A stretch of 64,000 nucleotides of DNA from Bedellia somnulentella (Eukaryota > Arthropoda > Insecta > Lepidoptera > Bedelliidae), in NCBI GenBank assembly GCA_963576735.1, contig OY755177.1, positions 12,152,001-12,216,000 of the forward strand. The letters are read 5' to 3'. Below the pieces are notes generated by a model that did no database searches, was not told the DNA's origin, and saw only the letters and a list, made by a program, of their open reading frames with translations. Below, in pieces: positions 21,875-35,200 of the stretch. Both the position numbers and the translations under genes were made by a program. The stretch's first letter is position 1. Every line of letters starts with the position of its first letter.

Positions 21875-22168
21875 TTAATCATATCTACAATTCTCACTCA
21901 AATGCGTACCAATCCAAGAGCGAAAGATAGGGCTATCTAAACCACTATAAACCATTTGCAATATGGTATTTTCCGAGCGGCGCAGCCTATCCCACAATGC
22001 AGTAACTCTAGCCCTCATTACTGCGTAGAAGAAGCATAAAACTATGGCTAGACCACTTACTGTAAACAGTACGCATGACGCGGATTGTAGACGAGATATA
22101 TTGCGTAGAGAGAAAAAAGAGTTTTCCCTATTCATAAATAACGCATTGATAAACATCTTAGTTCCCAT
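21875..22168 (-). CDS. Unassigned ORF with one membrane-like segment
   Basis: A 97-codon ATG frame with a good start context (GAAAATGGGA). Residues ~32-50 (CVLFTVSGLAIVLCFFYAVM) look like one membrane span, followed by basic RARVTALWDRLRR. A donor-like GTGAGA lies inside the frame near 21900, so it could be a first exon, but I found no downstream exon. I do not recognise a family. Confidence 0.25.
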   Translation of the reverse strand: MGTKMFINALFMNRENSFFSLRNISRLQSASCVLFTVSGLAIVLCFFYAVMRARVTALWDRLRRSENTILQMVYSGLDSPIFRSWIGTHLSENCRYD

Positions 22169-22259
22169 TTTCGAATGCCAAAATAATAGAGATAGATTCG
22201 TTTACTTGTTTTTTTTTAAATTTTGTTCATCAATGGCAATAGTTCTAATTAAGTAACTT

Positions 22260-24880
22260 AAAAAATATATTTAATTAAATTGTTTGGAGAAAAATAAATA
22301 TCTTTAATCACGCGTTGTTTCTTATAATCGGCGCTTTTAAAATCCAATCCTTATCTCTCTAAAATCCTTTCATGGTTCCAGTTAAACGAAAATCATCTAT
22401 CTGATAGTCTCATTTTATTTAAAATTGATTGATAGTAATATATATACAGTCAGCCAAATAGCAATATTCTACAGTATTTATTATATCAAAACTCTAAAAA
22501 GTTAATATTAATAATCCAAACATAGAATCTCTTCGGTTCCTGAAAAGGTTAAGTACCACTACCATCCCATATGATAAATTCAGCTTCAAGCATTGTTGCA
22601 TTATAAACTGATATAAATCTGTTTTATTTTACATTTGAGTTCAGTACTATTCTCCTGAAGGTCCCAATTAACAGTAAAGTAACGTGCAATATGAGCTTAA
22701 TGACACTATTAAATCCTGTTTTAATTATAAATGTTCACTTAAGCTCTATTTTCACCTACCTTGGAGCTCGGTGTACCTATTTATACTTTTATGCATGAAA
22801 TACTTATTATTTTCGCTGTTCAAACTTTTGAGTTTTTGTTTATTGGGCAATCATCAATCAACTAGGTTGTCACAAACAGAAATTATTTGAAAATATGATG
22901 GTAAAGAATTTATTTTGTATGGCAGCCACATTAAGAAACATATTTTTCCTAAATATTACATATCAAAAATCAATTTTTATTACCTCACGCTGTTTTCTTT
23001 GCATTAAATAATCAGGATACATGGCAGTGAATGCAATTTGTAAGATTTAACCCAGTTTAGAAGGCATTGCAGGCTTGAATCACCTGATTATCAGAAAAAT
23101 TAAGATTATATCATGCTTCAGAGGGCGCGTAAGGCCGTCGGTCTCGGCTACCATTACGGTAGTAGTCGTTAGTCTGCTAACCCGCTCTTGGCCAACGTGG
23201 TGGACTATGGCCAAATCACTGGTGGAGTCTCGGTCGAGACTTTGAGGAAGGAACATAATAATACAAACGTCTCAATAAACGCTAATACTTGACATGGGAT
23301 TGAAATGCAAACCTTCCACATTTGAGGCCGAGGAATACACGAAGCCACTAAGGTTATTCAAACCCAATCTCGTCGACATTATTAACTTACGTACAAACTC
23401 TATTTTCGCATACAGCATCCCAGTAAAGATCAAAGCTATAGATCTGAAACACTGCAGCTACTAATTTCCTTTTCGCATTCAACTTGCGAAGCGAGTTAAC
23501 TGTGCAATCTTAACGAAAACTAAGCTATTGACTAAGTTCGGTGAGTGGGCATAAATTGTCTCCTTGCCTATAGTTGGCGAACTAAGTACTGGCCACGCCC
23601 GCCCGACCACGCTGCATTTGGCAAATGGCTTTAATTTCAACGTACTGACACTCTTTATTGTTCTGTTTAGGTTTACTATTCGACTTTATTGAAATACAAA
23701 GCGCGTATGTTGATGTGGTTCTATGTTTCTCGAATGTCTACATTTTCAAGTTTGGCTTAGATATACCGTAGACGGGTCTGAATAAACGTTTCCGGCTTTT
23801 ATTGTATTATTTGTTTTCATCATTCGGCATTCATTCATCGCTTCTAGGGTAGGATTAATGCACAAAATATTATAATAACACTTATTTCACATTGTAATAG
23901 CAGGATACATCGAAATCTTGTAGTGAATATAAGTGGTAATAAAATTGTGGTGAATATAAAATTAATTTGGAGTTAGATACGTCAGAAATACTAATATTCA
24001 GTGGCACTAGCAACATTAGTTGTTGCGTTACTATGCGGAAATTAATATTAACATTAATTGTGTTTCTAATTTTTAAAAGAATGACTCTTCCTTTTTTTTA
24101 TACACCTATTATGGATTCTGTAAGGAATCGTTAATTACAAAGGCAAAGTATATCCAAAGACATTGTATACTTTCAGATATCATGTATATAGTTAAACACA
24201 GAAAGGTTCATTTCCAAATTACTTCCTATCTAACTGTACTGACAGAGTACAACAATAATATATGCTACATTTAGCACAGAATTCGAGGAATCGTAATGTT
24301 TACAATTAGTATTTCCCAATCAACCAATGTTTCAAAACGACTTAATATTCGAAGCGTCCATGTAACAAATGAAAATGAAAATTCATCGTGATTCTGTATT
24401 TCAATATTTTCAGTACTTATGTTTAATACTTTGACTTCTCTTGAGTATTTAGGAAAAACAATGAAATTTATGCAGATTATAAATATTTGAAGAAACCCGT
24501 AATATATATTATTTATTTATTGAGTCCAATTTCACTTATATGCATTACATCTTTATATTAATTTACGAACCAAAAACTTAGGAAACATTTGCAAGAACAC
24601 TTTCCGGTCGGAGGTTTTTGCACCATTCTAATTTATATTTAGAAGGAGTGTATAGATTTTTTTTAGATTTTCCTTTAAATCAAAATATAATTTATAAATA
24701 AATCACTACCTACAAGCATGTATTTGAGTTGGCTCACTTTTATTTATTACAAAACTCTGTAGCCAAAATTAATTATTTATTGTTTTTCATTAATATTTTG
24801 TAGCTGCTTTGCTTCCGTTTGTTTTTTTCTTTAAAATACTTTAAAACAATAATGCTTTATTTGTTTATCTTATTTTAAGT
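22260..24880. other. Intergenic, nothing coding recognised
   Basis: AT-rich. 23105-23270 (TAAGGCCGTCGGTCTCGGCT, CAACGTGGTGGACTATGGCC) is a CG-richer repeat fragment sharing the 'GTGGACTATGGCCAAA' block with repeats near 46.9 and 48.45 kb. Confidence 0.5.
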
Positions 24881-24883
24881 ATT

Positions 24884-25085
24884 GCCGTGTAGTCCCGGTT
24901 TAGACGGTCACTACCCCTTTCTACCCACGGGTGTCTTAAAAAGCGACTAAGGGCATTGAGGCAAGTGACTTTCGGGCGATGCGGTTGGAGACAATCTTTT
25001 CCCCACTCAATTTAAAAGATTGTCTGTGTAATTTCATATTCCGAAGCTCAGGCTAACCCTTTTTGGGATTTATAACCGTGAATAT
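24884..25085 (+). mobile_element. Family B SINE-like element, internally deleted
   Basis: Starts GCCGTGTAGTCCCGGTTTAG and CTACCCCTTTCTACCCACGG. It lacks the CATCACCAAC block and ends GGGATTTATAACCGTGAATA. Confidence 0.8.
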
Positions 25086-25089
25086 ACCA

Positions 25090-26165
25090 ACGTATTAATA
25101 ATATTAAAGGCTCTGGCATCACCTCTTCTGGAATTCATAGCCATCAAAGGAAATGTATATTTATATTTTAAACAACTAGGTGGTATTAATACTAAAACGG
25201 ATTGATCAACTGAACAGAATCGGCAGCCTGTGAATCATGGCTTGTGATTCGCTCTCCCCGGCTCGTCCTGAATGTATAATGTGAATGTCAAACTTCACCA
25301 ATTCGGTCGTAATTTCCAGTTAGACTCCACGATTGTACAATATGCCATCCGAATCGAGTTTTCATGTTTATTTCATTTCTCCGACCGAAAAGTTTGGAAT
25401 GCAAATAATATTGCAGAGATTTTTATTTCTTCGAGACTGTGATTTGTTTTGCATAAAGTTTGGGGGAGCAGACCTTTTAGATCCTTTTCAATAACGACTG
25501 ATTTTATAATAACGCTATTTACGCATATCTAAAAAATCAGCCCTACCTTTGCTCAAGGTAATATTCCATACATGGGTAACTAGATCTGTACAATCAATAA
25601 TGGTTGTACTCATGGTAAAAGCATATCGATGCAATAAAGGATTCTTGAAGATACGTTTTAAGCTGCATTGCTTTACCATTTATGGAAATACGTCGTATTA
25701 TTTGGCCAACTAAGACTCCTTGTGCAATATCAACAAGAAGATACATAAAAGTTCATTTTTGAATCGACACTTCATGGCTATTCCTCAATGGTAGGTTCGA
25801 TCACGACATGACCCCTTACGAAACTCAGCAATGTCCACTTGATCATAATCGGTCGAGCCGTTCCAGAGGAGTTCGATCACAAAGAAATGCTCTACCCGCG
25901 GCCGCGTAAGAGCTAACATTCGTTATTAATCTAGTAACTTAAGTTAACGCAATGACTTTCCAAGAAGGAAATGTGGAAAGCAAATAATGGACTATACTTT
26001 TGGTTGGTAAGGTATTCTGAAACTCTGATTACCCTTTATTTGCAAAATTGATTAATTTTTATTTATTGACTTAAATGAACAGAAAATTTTAAGTATAAAA
26101 TTTAGATTACATTATATCAATCAATAATAGCATGACTATATAAAAAAACTCATTTCTACAAAGAA
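25090..26165. other. 3' flank of the 17-exon gene, nothing recognised
   Basis: A further family B 3' scrap may lie at 25110-25160 (GGCTCTGGCATCACCTCTTC). Otherwise unassigned. Confidence 0.45.
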
Positions 26166-26168
26166 AAC

Positions 26169-26174
26169 TTTATT
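26169..26174 (-). terminator. Polyadenylation signal AATAAA
   Basis: Minus-strand AATAAA (TTTATT on plus) lies 38 bp after the TAA stop of the 17-exon gene, a normal position for 3'-end formation. Confidence 0.6.
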
Positions 26175-26211
26175 CAGTAACTTCTACAATCAAGTGTCAA
26201 CCAAGAACATT

Positions 26212-29200
26212 TTACAAGACAGCTTCATTACAAGACTTGAATATATCGTTGAGATCTGAAATCATTTTGTCCGTGCTCTTTTTCTGATTCTTTGCATTGC
26301 GCATGTCACTTCTTCGAGTCACGTGCACTTTAGCACCTTCGATACCAGACCAAGCCTTAGCTACAGCCACCAGACGACTCCATGCCATTGGCCATTCCCC
26401 GCGGAGATGCTATAAGAAAAAAAGATTGTAAAATTAACATACAGATTATTCCGTATCAGTACCTTTGTTGTAATGGTGTTGTTAGTAGAGCCACGGAATA
26501 CTTTTGAAGATTAGATTGGTTATTACTAAGGTGGAGTCCGAAGTGAGAAGAATAAAAGAGCATGTATGAGAAGAATGATGAATGTGAGGGAAGTAATAAA
26601 GATATGAAAGAATCGTGATAAGTGTCGATCGCTATTTTTTGCCTATCCAAATGGGAATAAAGGGTGTGAATAGAAGTAAGAACAATTTTATCACTTATTG
26701 TTCAGAGTACTACCAATGGGTGTTCGTAAGAGGCGACTAACGGTATTGGGGCTTTAAAGGGATTTTTGGGCGATGCGGTTGGAGACCCATCACCAACCCC
26801 CTTTACTTTCCCATCTTTTCCCCACTCAATTTTCCAAAAGTGGCCGAGGTATTTCTAATTCCTTAGCTCTGGCTACCCCTTCTAGAGATTTAAAGCCGTG
26901 ATTATATGTATGTATGTTCAAAGTATCTACTTTTAATATGGAGAAAGGCTAAAATTACAGGGGACAAAACTATCACTACTTTGTTTAACTAAGTCATGAA
27001 GATTTCCTTACGACATTGTAACTCTCAGTTACATTACACATGATATAAAGTGTAATTCAAATACTATAATGAAATTTAAAACTACCGCTTTAATATACTA
27101 ATGGACTAATATGTAATCTTGTAGTCACCCATCCGTAAGACGGCAGAAGCTCATCTTTTATGTGACTAAATCAAATTACGTAAGGTAAGCGGACAGGGGA
27201 CATTTATCATTCTAGTAATTTGAATAGTGTCCTTCGTAGTTTATTTATGAAGATCGTACCGAAACTTTAGTTTAATTTTGTTATTTGGTGGATGTTTGGT
27301 GGTGTATAGGTTTAGTGATTCGAATTGGGATTTATACTTTGAAGATGTTATTTTTAATTTTTTTTAGGTTTAGAGTGTACCATTGATAAATGACTAAAAT
27401 AAATTGAATAAGATCCATTTGCTCTTTACTTTAATATTACAAAGAAAACTTGCAGTTTCTCAAGCCACTCCTAAATATTGGGGTAAACAGAGACTATCGA
27501 TGAACACATTGGCCGTTTTAGATAACCATTCGTATTTTGCTGACTTTCATTAATATTTAACACATTTTACTGCCCCCTCTTACTTTACTCTCACTTTTTT
27601 AACTGCAATATCTTATATATTTTTATATTCCATAGTAATCCATTAATAGGTATTTGATTTTTATAAGTTTAAGTTGGGTGAGGCTTAGAACATCAGTAAC
27701 CCTAAAATACACACGAGTGACGAAAGAGGCGCAAATTAGGGTTTTAGGGCCATTAAGATAATTTTAGGGGGCGGGACAAGAGACCCCTTTTTTTAGGATT
27801 TATAGTTCTCATGTCGTATCAACAGGTGAAGGGGAAGGCTCAGAACAGAGTACAATGGTGACTACTCCACAGACAAGAGCTTAGCTCTTAAATTCAAGAA
27901 GATGCCGCGAGTATTGTGTACTTCCGTCAAATGCTATATTGTAATTGAAACATACGGTAAAACAACAGTAATCGAAAACTTTGTTTTGTTAAATAGGTTT
28001 GGTTACCACTTGAAGTGCTATGTGTCCTTACCATTTATATAGTAACTATACATACTTTAGCAATATAACGGGCATTGAATAAATAAAGCGATCAAATTCT
28101 TACAGAAAATCCAAAGGCTTTTTCCTTACCAGCTCGACTACTTTTACCCTAAGGCTTAATAGAAAATCCCCATTTAACCTAATGAATGAAACAAAATATT
28201 CAAAAAAAAACTTGGAATTTAAAACATTCTGACAATTTTATCGTGTTATTTATTAAAATTATTTAAATCTGCATAGGGAATATTAGAAATCCGAATGTGA
28301 GTTTGTTACTTCGTTATTAGAAACAACTAATACTAATAAAGCTTTTGATGAGTTTCATGATCTCATCGTCCTATTTTTTCAGCTTTGTTTTCCTTTCAAA
28401 ACTGTAAGAATCGTACAAAAACTTGTTAAAAATAAATGGTTATTAAGGGGTATACGTCGATGCTGTGTTCGTAAGCGAAAACTATATTTGAAATATTTGC
28501 ATGATCCCACAAATAAAAAACTAAACCACAATAAATTTAAATTGTACTCATCTACACTAAAAAAAGTGATAGGGTCTGCACAAAGATTAAATAATATGCG
28601 GTATTTAAAGCAATCTAAAAATCTAAATAAAGCATCGTGGACATTAATTAAAAATAATTTTGAACAAGAAACACAAAAATCTGACATATGCGAAATTAAA
28701 CTTGACGATAATAAAATAATTAATAATCCAATTGATATAGCGAATATTTTTAATGATTTTTTTGTTAATTTGACATGTGTAATAAACGATTTTAATATAA
28801 ATAATGTAAATATACCTCGTAACCCTAACTCAATTTTTTTGACCCAAATGACATTAATAAAATAATAAAACATCTTAAGAATACATCTGCCACCGGGTAC
28901 GATCATATACCAACATTTCTATTAAAAAAATGCTCTACACAATTGACAATTCCAATAACCCATATAATAAATCAGTCTCTAACAGAAGGAACTTTTCCTG
29001 ATCGTCTTAAATTATCCATAATTAAACCTTTGCACAAGTCAGGTGAACGTAATATTTTAAAAAACTACAGACCAATCGCACTTATACCAGTGATCTCAAA
29101 AATATTTGAAAAAGTGATGCATGATAAATTATGCAGTTTTTTGACAGCTCATTCGATATTGATCCCAAACCAATATGGCTTTAGAAAGGGTTTCTCTACC

Positions 29201-32200
29201 ACCTTAGCCTGTTTTAACTTATTAAAGGATATAACAGATTGTCTTAACTCGAAGTTACCAGTAATTGGTATGCTGTTAGATATGACAAAAGCATTTGATT
29301 TTGTTCATCATCCCACAGCATTAGAAAAATTCGAAAGATACGGTATAAGAGGACAAGCTTATAATTTGCTAGAAAGCTATCTGACAAATAGAAAACAATG
29401 TGTGGAAATTTGTAGTATCCAGAATAAACATCTTAATGTCTTTCAATCAGATAGTAAATCTCTTAAATGTGGCGTACCGCAAGGTAGTATCCTTGGCCCT
29501 CTTTTATTTTTACTATATATAAATGACTTGTCACAGACGACAGCGAATAAATGCATTCTTTACGCTGACGATACTACTATACTTATAAAATGCAAAAATT
29601 TGGATACATATGAATATGACATTAATCTTACTTTAAATAATATAATTCTTTGGCTTAAAAATAATAATTTGCAATTAAATTTTAATAAAACTGAATTTAT
29701 ACAATTTAGGACATATCGGAGACAACCGCTTGTTTTAAAAAAAAATTATGACGGTCAAACTGTAAAGGAAGTCGAATCGACAAAATTCTTAGGATTCACT
29801 TTGGATTCTTTTTGTAATTGGAAAACTCACGTAGACATCATCTGCACAAAACTGGAGAAGTATTGTTTGTCATCTACCGTATAAGGTTTGTCATATCAGA
29901 GGGTGCCGCCCTTACCTGCTATCACGGATATGTGTCCTCAGTTTTACGATACGGAATCATACTTTGGGGTAACTCCGTTGACTCAGATAGAGTTTTCAAA
30001 ATTCAAAAAAAGTGTATTCGTATACTATGCGGTGCTGACTTTTTGGATAGTTGCGTACCGCTATTTAAAAAGTTAAAAATATTACCGTTTCCCTCGCTAT
30101 ACATTTATGAGACTTTAATTTTCGTTTACAAAAATCCAAAATTGTTTACCTTAAAACCACCAAAAATTAGACCCCAACGGGGTAATCACAATATGCAATA
30201 CGAGCATTCTGCTGCAAAATGTCTGGCTATTTGCCAGCGAAATTGTTACGAAATGTCCATTACATTATATAATACTATTAGTGACGACACGAAAAATTTG
30301 ACATTTAATAAATTTAAAACTGTATTATTTAATTATTTGATTGACAATTGTATATACTCTGTGAAAGACTTTTTAGCAAAATGTAATATTTGATGAAAAA
30401 TTAAAGCTTTACTATTTTATTAAATGTAACCAATTTTAAACCAATGTAATAAGTATTTACACGCCGCAAGGTAGAACAAGATGAACTATTTAAAAAAACC
30501 TACCACCTTATTTAACTCTTGTTTCTCGTAAATAAACGCTTTTTATTTATTTATTTATTTTATACTTTATGTAACCTACTTAACCTATCACGAATTCATG
30601 CACTAATCTAGATTAGAACTTCAAATAGAAAATATGATATATATTTATCTCATTGATAGAAGCAATGATATTAGAACATACCTAGTATGCAATTATATTA
30701 GAATATACCATAGTATGTAGTAATATGGTCTGTGAGCACACCCACTATACAGCATCTTTTTTTGCATCCATTCTAACTTTAAACTAACATCGTGCGACAT
30801 GACACAAAGGAGTGAAAAGTTTGTACGGGGTCTAATAACTATCAAAGGAGGATGGGCATTTTGGTCCCCATGCTCAATCAAGTTGAATCATATATCATTC
30901 TAAAGCCCTGTTAGTGTAGAAAAAAATGACAATGGCAGCAATCTTGTTAGAGTTGCCGATTTTGATGTACAGTTTTTTGAAAATCTTGATTTCGTTAATT
31001 ATGTGAAATTATTATAATTCATGTTTCTGGTGTAAATTAGTAATTATGTTATAATTAAAACATCTCAATGCTGAAACGACATTGTAAAAACTGTCAGAGT
31101 TTGCAATAAATTGTCATAATTGAATCGAAAATGTACCAAAAACACGGCCTTATGACTCCTTTAGTTTGTTTTTGACCTTAGGGTAGATATGGGGTAGATT
31201 GATACTGACAGTATTATTTGTTTTTATCCTTGTTTCATTTTAGAACAGGGTAAGATATAAACTATGCAGCCTATAGTGTTGAGTGAGTCATAAATCCTAG
31301 ATGTTTAAATATAAACCAAAACTAACTCAAGGAAGGTAATCTTTGTCGTATGCATAAAAATGTTGGATGTGTAAGAACCTATGGCACTAAAAATAGTCCG
31401 GTACACTCTTCGACCCTACTTATAATTATCATTATGTTCTATTTATTTTATAATGAGTGCACATTTTGTTTCTTTATATGTATATATTTTCTGACTGCAA
31501 AGCAAGTACGTATAATTTAATGTAATGTATGTTGCGACTACATTCCATCTTAACACCTCAACTACTGAACTGAAAACTATTTTGGATGGAAATCGGATGC
31601 AAAAAATAAAGTCCAAGCGGACGAAGTCGTGGGCAAAAAGCTTGTAGTGGAATAAATAACATACATACATACATATACTCACGGCTATAAATCCGGCTGT
31701 GTAGTGTCAGCTTAGAATAGCACTACCCCATTTCCTCCCGTGGGTGCTTTTAAGAGGCGGCTAACGGTATTACGACTATTTAAGTGGTTTTCGGGTGAAG
31801 TTATTGGAGACCCGTCACAAACTTTCTTTTTACAATCGTTTTCCCACTTAATTTCCAAAAGTGGCTGAGGAATTTCTTTTTCTGAAGCTCTAGCTACCGC
31901 TTTTTGGTATTTATGGCCGTGAGTATATGAATTTATGTAAGAAATAAGCACTTTTGTTTTCCTCCAAGGGCCTATGTGGTCCCTCTAGTTCGCAGCTGGC
32001 ATAACTTACCACTATAACGCATTGGAGAGCCATTTAGTCATTCTTTCGTTAAAATAAAAACAAAACATGCCAAAAGCAAAGGTGTACACGTCAAAGACTA
32101 AAGTCTTGTCGATAGCTACGGCAGTGGGTAGTCTGATTACGTAGTAATCTCTATATAGTTTGTGACCAAAAACATGAAACAAACATGACGAACAGTCTTG

Positions 32201-35200
32201 TCAAAAAAAAACTTTTAAAGTAATCTTTCTCAAAAACGGCAGCAATTTAGGACAAGCGCTTTAGTTATTTTTATTGTACAAAAAATAACCTTTCCAACGA
32301 TGTATCACTCATCCTGATTGGTGCTGGGACCAGGAGCCATACATTTGAACCGAAACATGTATGAAATCATTGTTGTGAAAAATAATATATTTTAATTCAT
32401 TACATTTGTGTCATATACTTTACATTGTAATCATGAATGTTGGGTATCTTTAAATTGGCCTTCAATAATGATATCGAGGTTTCTGAAACCATATTTGTCC
32501 ACAATCAATAGTTTGAAAGATATAAATTCTCAAAGCGGAAAACATTGTGTCAACCTACGACTCTACTAAGAAGGGACAAACATAAAAAACATAATTTGCT
32601 GTAGATCTTAATAAATAGTAACAACGAAAATGGTTTGAACAAAGTGAATTCAGCAGTTTTTAAGGGTAACATTTCGAATATTCGAATATTTTAAATCCGA
32701 ATTTCAACATTCAGCAAACGTTTCACAGAATTTACGTATCACAGATGCTTTATTTTCCACAACTTCGTTAGTACATAAATACATTTTCTAGAAGTATCAC
32801 TTCCCAGAAAAACTAAAACCAGATTATTAAAATGAATTTTTTGCTTTGACCAACTATATCTTTTACTATAATCTCATTATTCCAAAGGTTTTAAAGACCG
32901 AAGTAACTTTATCTATAGTCTTACAAATCGTAAATCTCTTTAACTAGATATTATTTATGTTAGAAAAATTGTATAAATAAAACGCGGATGCATGCCTGTT
33001 TGTATCTATACTTGCTTGCTTGTTTGCATGCTTGGTTGCATGTCGGGGGGGTGCAGGGGAGCAGACAAAGAAAAGTTAGGTCACATTTAGTTAGTTTAGG
33101 TTAGGTTAGATTATGTATAAAACGAGCGAGCGTAGCGCAGCGGAGCGAGCATCTAAATGCCTGATGCATACCTATATGCATACTTGCTTGCTTGCAGCTT
33201 GCTTGCATGCTTGCTACATATAGGGGACGGGGGGCGGGGTATACTACTTACATAAAATATGCCTGCAAAATTATTCATAGCAGTAGGTATCATTCAATAC
33301 ATCTGTATTTCAAATGTATGGAAAATGATTTTTTGGAATAGTGATTATTCGGAAAAGCAATATTGCGGAATTAAGGTATATTTGGTTTTTAATTCTGTGG
33401 GAGTCCGTTCTAGTGGTTAATCATAATGATAGTAAAGAAAAAAAAGGCAATCGACAATCTGGAATGTAAGAATATGGTATTTGAAATTTCGGTGAAACAA
33501 TATTATGGCAATTAAAAAAAAGTCGATTAGTTTTCGGTAAATAATATTCGGGTTGAAAAGTTTCGGATATACAGTATGTAACCATTTTTAAGACATAGCA
33601 CCTTTTGTAAAACTATTAATGTCACTTTGTATTACATACAAACTATATAAAAATGAGAAACTATTCAGCTCAGCAAGATATTCCTGTTGCATCGCTTCGC
33701 TTACCATTATACTATATAACCAAGGGCAAGTTCGACATAACACATATAGTATAATATCACAAATTAAGTAATAATACATACATAAATATACCCACGGCTA
33801 TAAATCCCAAAAAAGGGTAGCCAGAGCTTCAGAGCTATAAACTCCTCAGCCATATTTGGAAGTTGATCGGGGAGAAGATGGTAGAACCAAAGTAACGTTG
33901 TTGATGAGTCTCCAACCGCATCGCCTAAAAACCACTTAAAAAGCCCACATTACGACACGCGTAGGTAGAAAGGGGTAGTGACATTCTAAGCCGGCACTAC
34001 ATTACATGTAATAATATTCTTTCATGAACACTCCAATATATTTATCTACATATAATCAATGTGTAAATATAGGAAAAAAAACGACACATACCTGATCAAA
34101 AGGCTTGCGACCAATATGGAACATGATGTAAATAAGCGGTGCCTTATTAAGAGGAACTGAAGCAGATAATGGATCAGAGACCTCCTCGAGTCCCAGGATT
34201 TTGTAAATTTCTTCTTCTTTCTGTTGTAAGTGGTCATAGATTACCTTTCGAAGGAAACAATCAAAAATAAATTACTATGACGAAATATACGAGTAGCATA
34301 TATATTTTTTATTCTTGGTAAAACTACTCGATTTGTATTTCGTGGACAGCTGTGATGTATTACAAACTTAAAGATAGATAATTTTTTTATAACATACATA
34401 TACTCACGGCTATAAATCCCTTAACGGGATAGCCAGAGCTTTGGAATGAAAAATTCCTTAGCCACTTTGGAAGTTGATTGGGGAAAAGATGGTCATAATA
34501 AATGTTTTTGGTGAGGGGTCTCCAACCACATAGCCCAAAAATCACTTAATAAGCCCCTATACCCTTAGTCGCCTCTTACGATCACCCACGGGTAGAAATG
34601 GGGTAGTGTTATTCTAAGCCGACACTACTTTATAACATACATACATAAATATATACTCACAGCTATAAATCCCAAGGAGCCAGAGCTTCGGAATAAGAAA
34701 TTCCTAAGCCACTTTTGGAAGTTATCTTGGGAAAAGATAGTAAAATAAAAGAAAATAAAGGTTTCTGAAGAGTCCCCAACCGCATCATCCAAAAATCACT
34801 TAAAAAGCTCGAATACCCTTAGCCGCCTCTTACGAACACCCACGGGAAGAAATGGTATGCTATTCTAAGCTGACGCTACACAGCTAGATATTTTTTTTAT
34901 TACCTTAAACATGAAAATGTTTATACGGTTGTTAGAACGGGGGGATCATTTTTTTAATTAATATATAAAATGCTTTCGCTATTTCAATTATATTTTTATT
35001 TATTGCATTCGTAAGCATAACAAAGATGTCAGTCAATACAACCACGTATGTACGCTCTTCTTTAAATAAATAAATTTAAAAAAACTACGCTGCGTGAAAG
35101 CTGATCTTTCAATTAATTAATGAAATAAGTAAAAAAAACATAGAAAAATAATATATGGAACTGACATAGGTACTAATAACATAATATATTATTACTTACT

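Noticed and set aside
28379..28906. 175-codon minus-strand frame
   Set aside because: It is antisense to the reverse transcriptase of the CR1-like LINE; AT-rich coding DNA leaves the opposite strand open.
33090..33115. TTAGG-like units (GGTTAGGTTAG), the insect telomere repeat
   Set aside because: Only two or three imperfect units, far too few for a telomeric tract.
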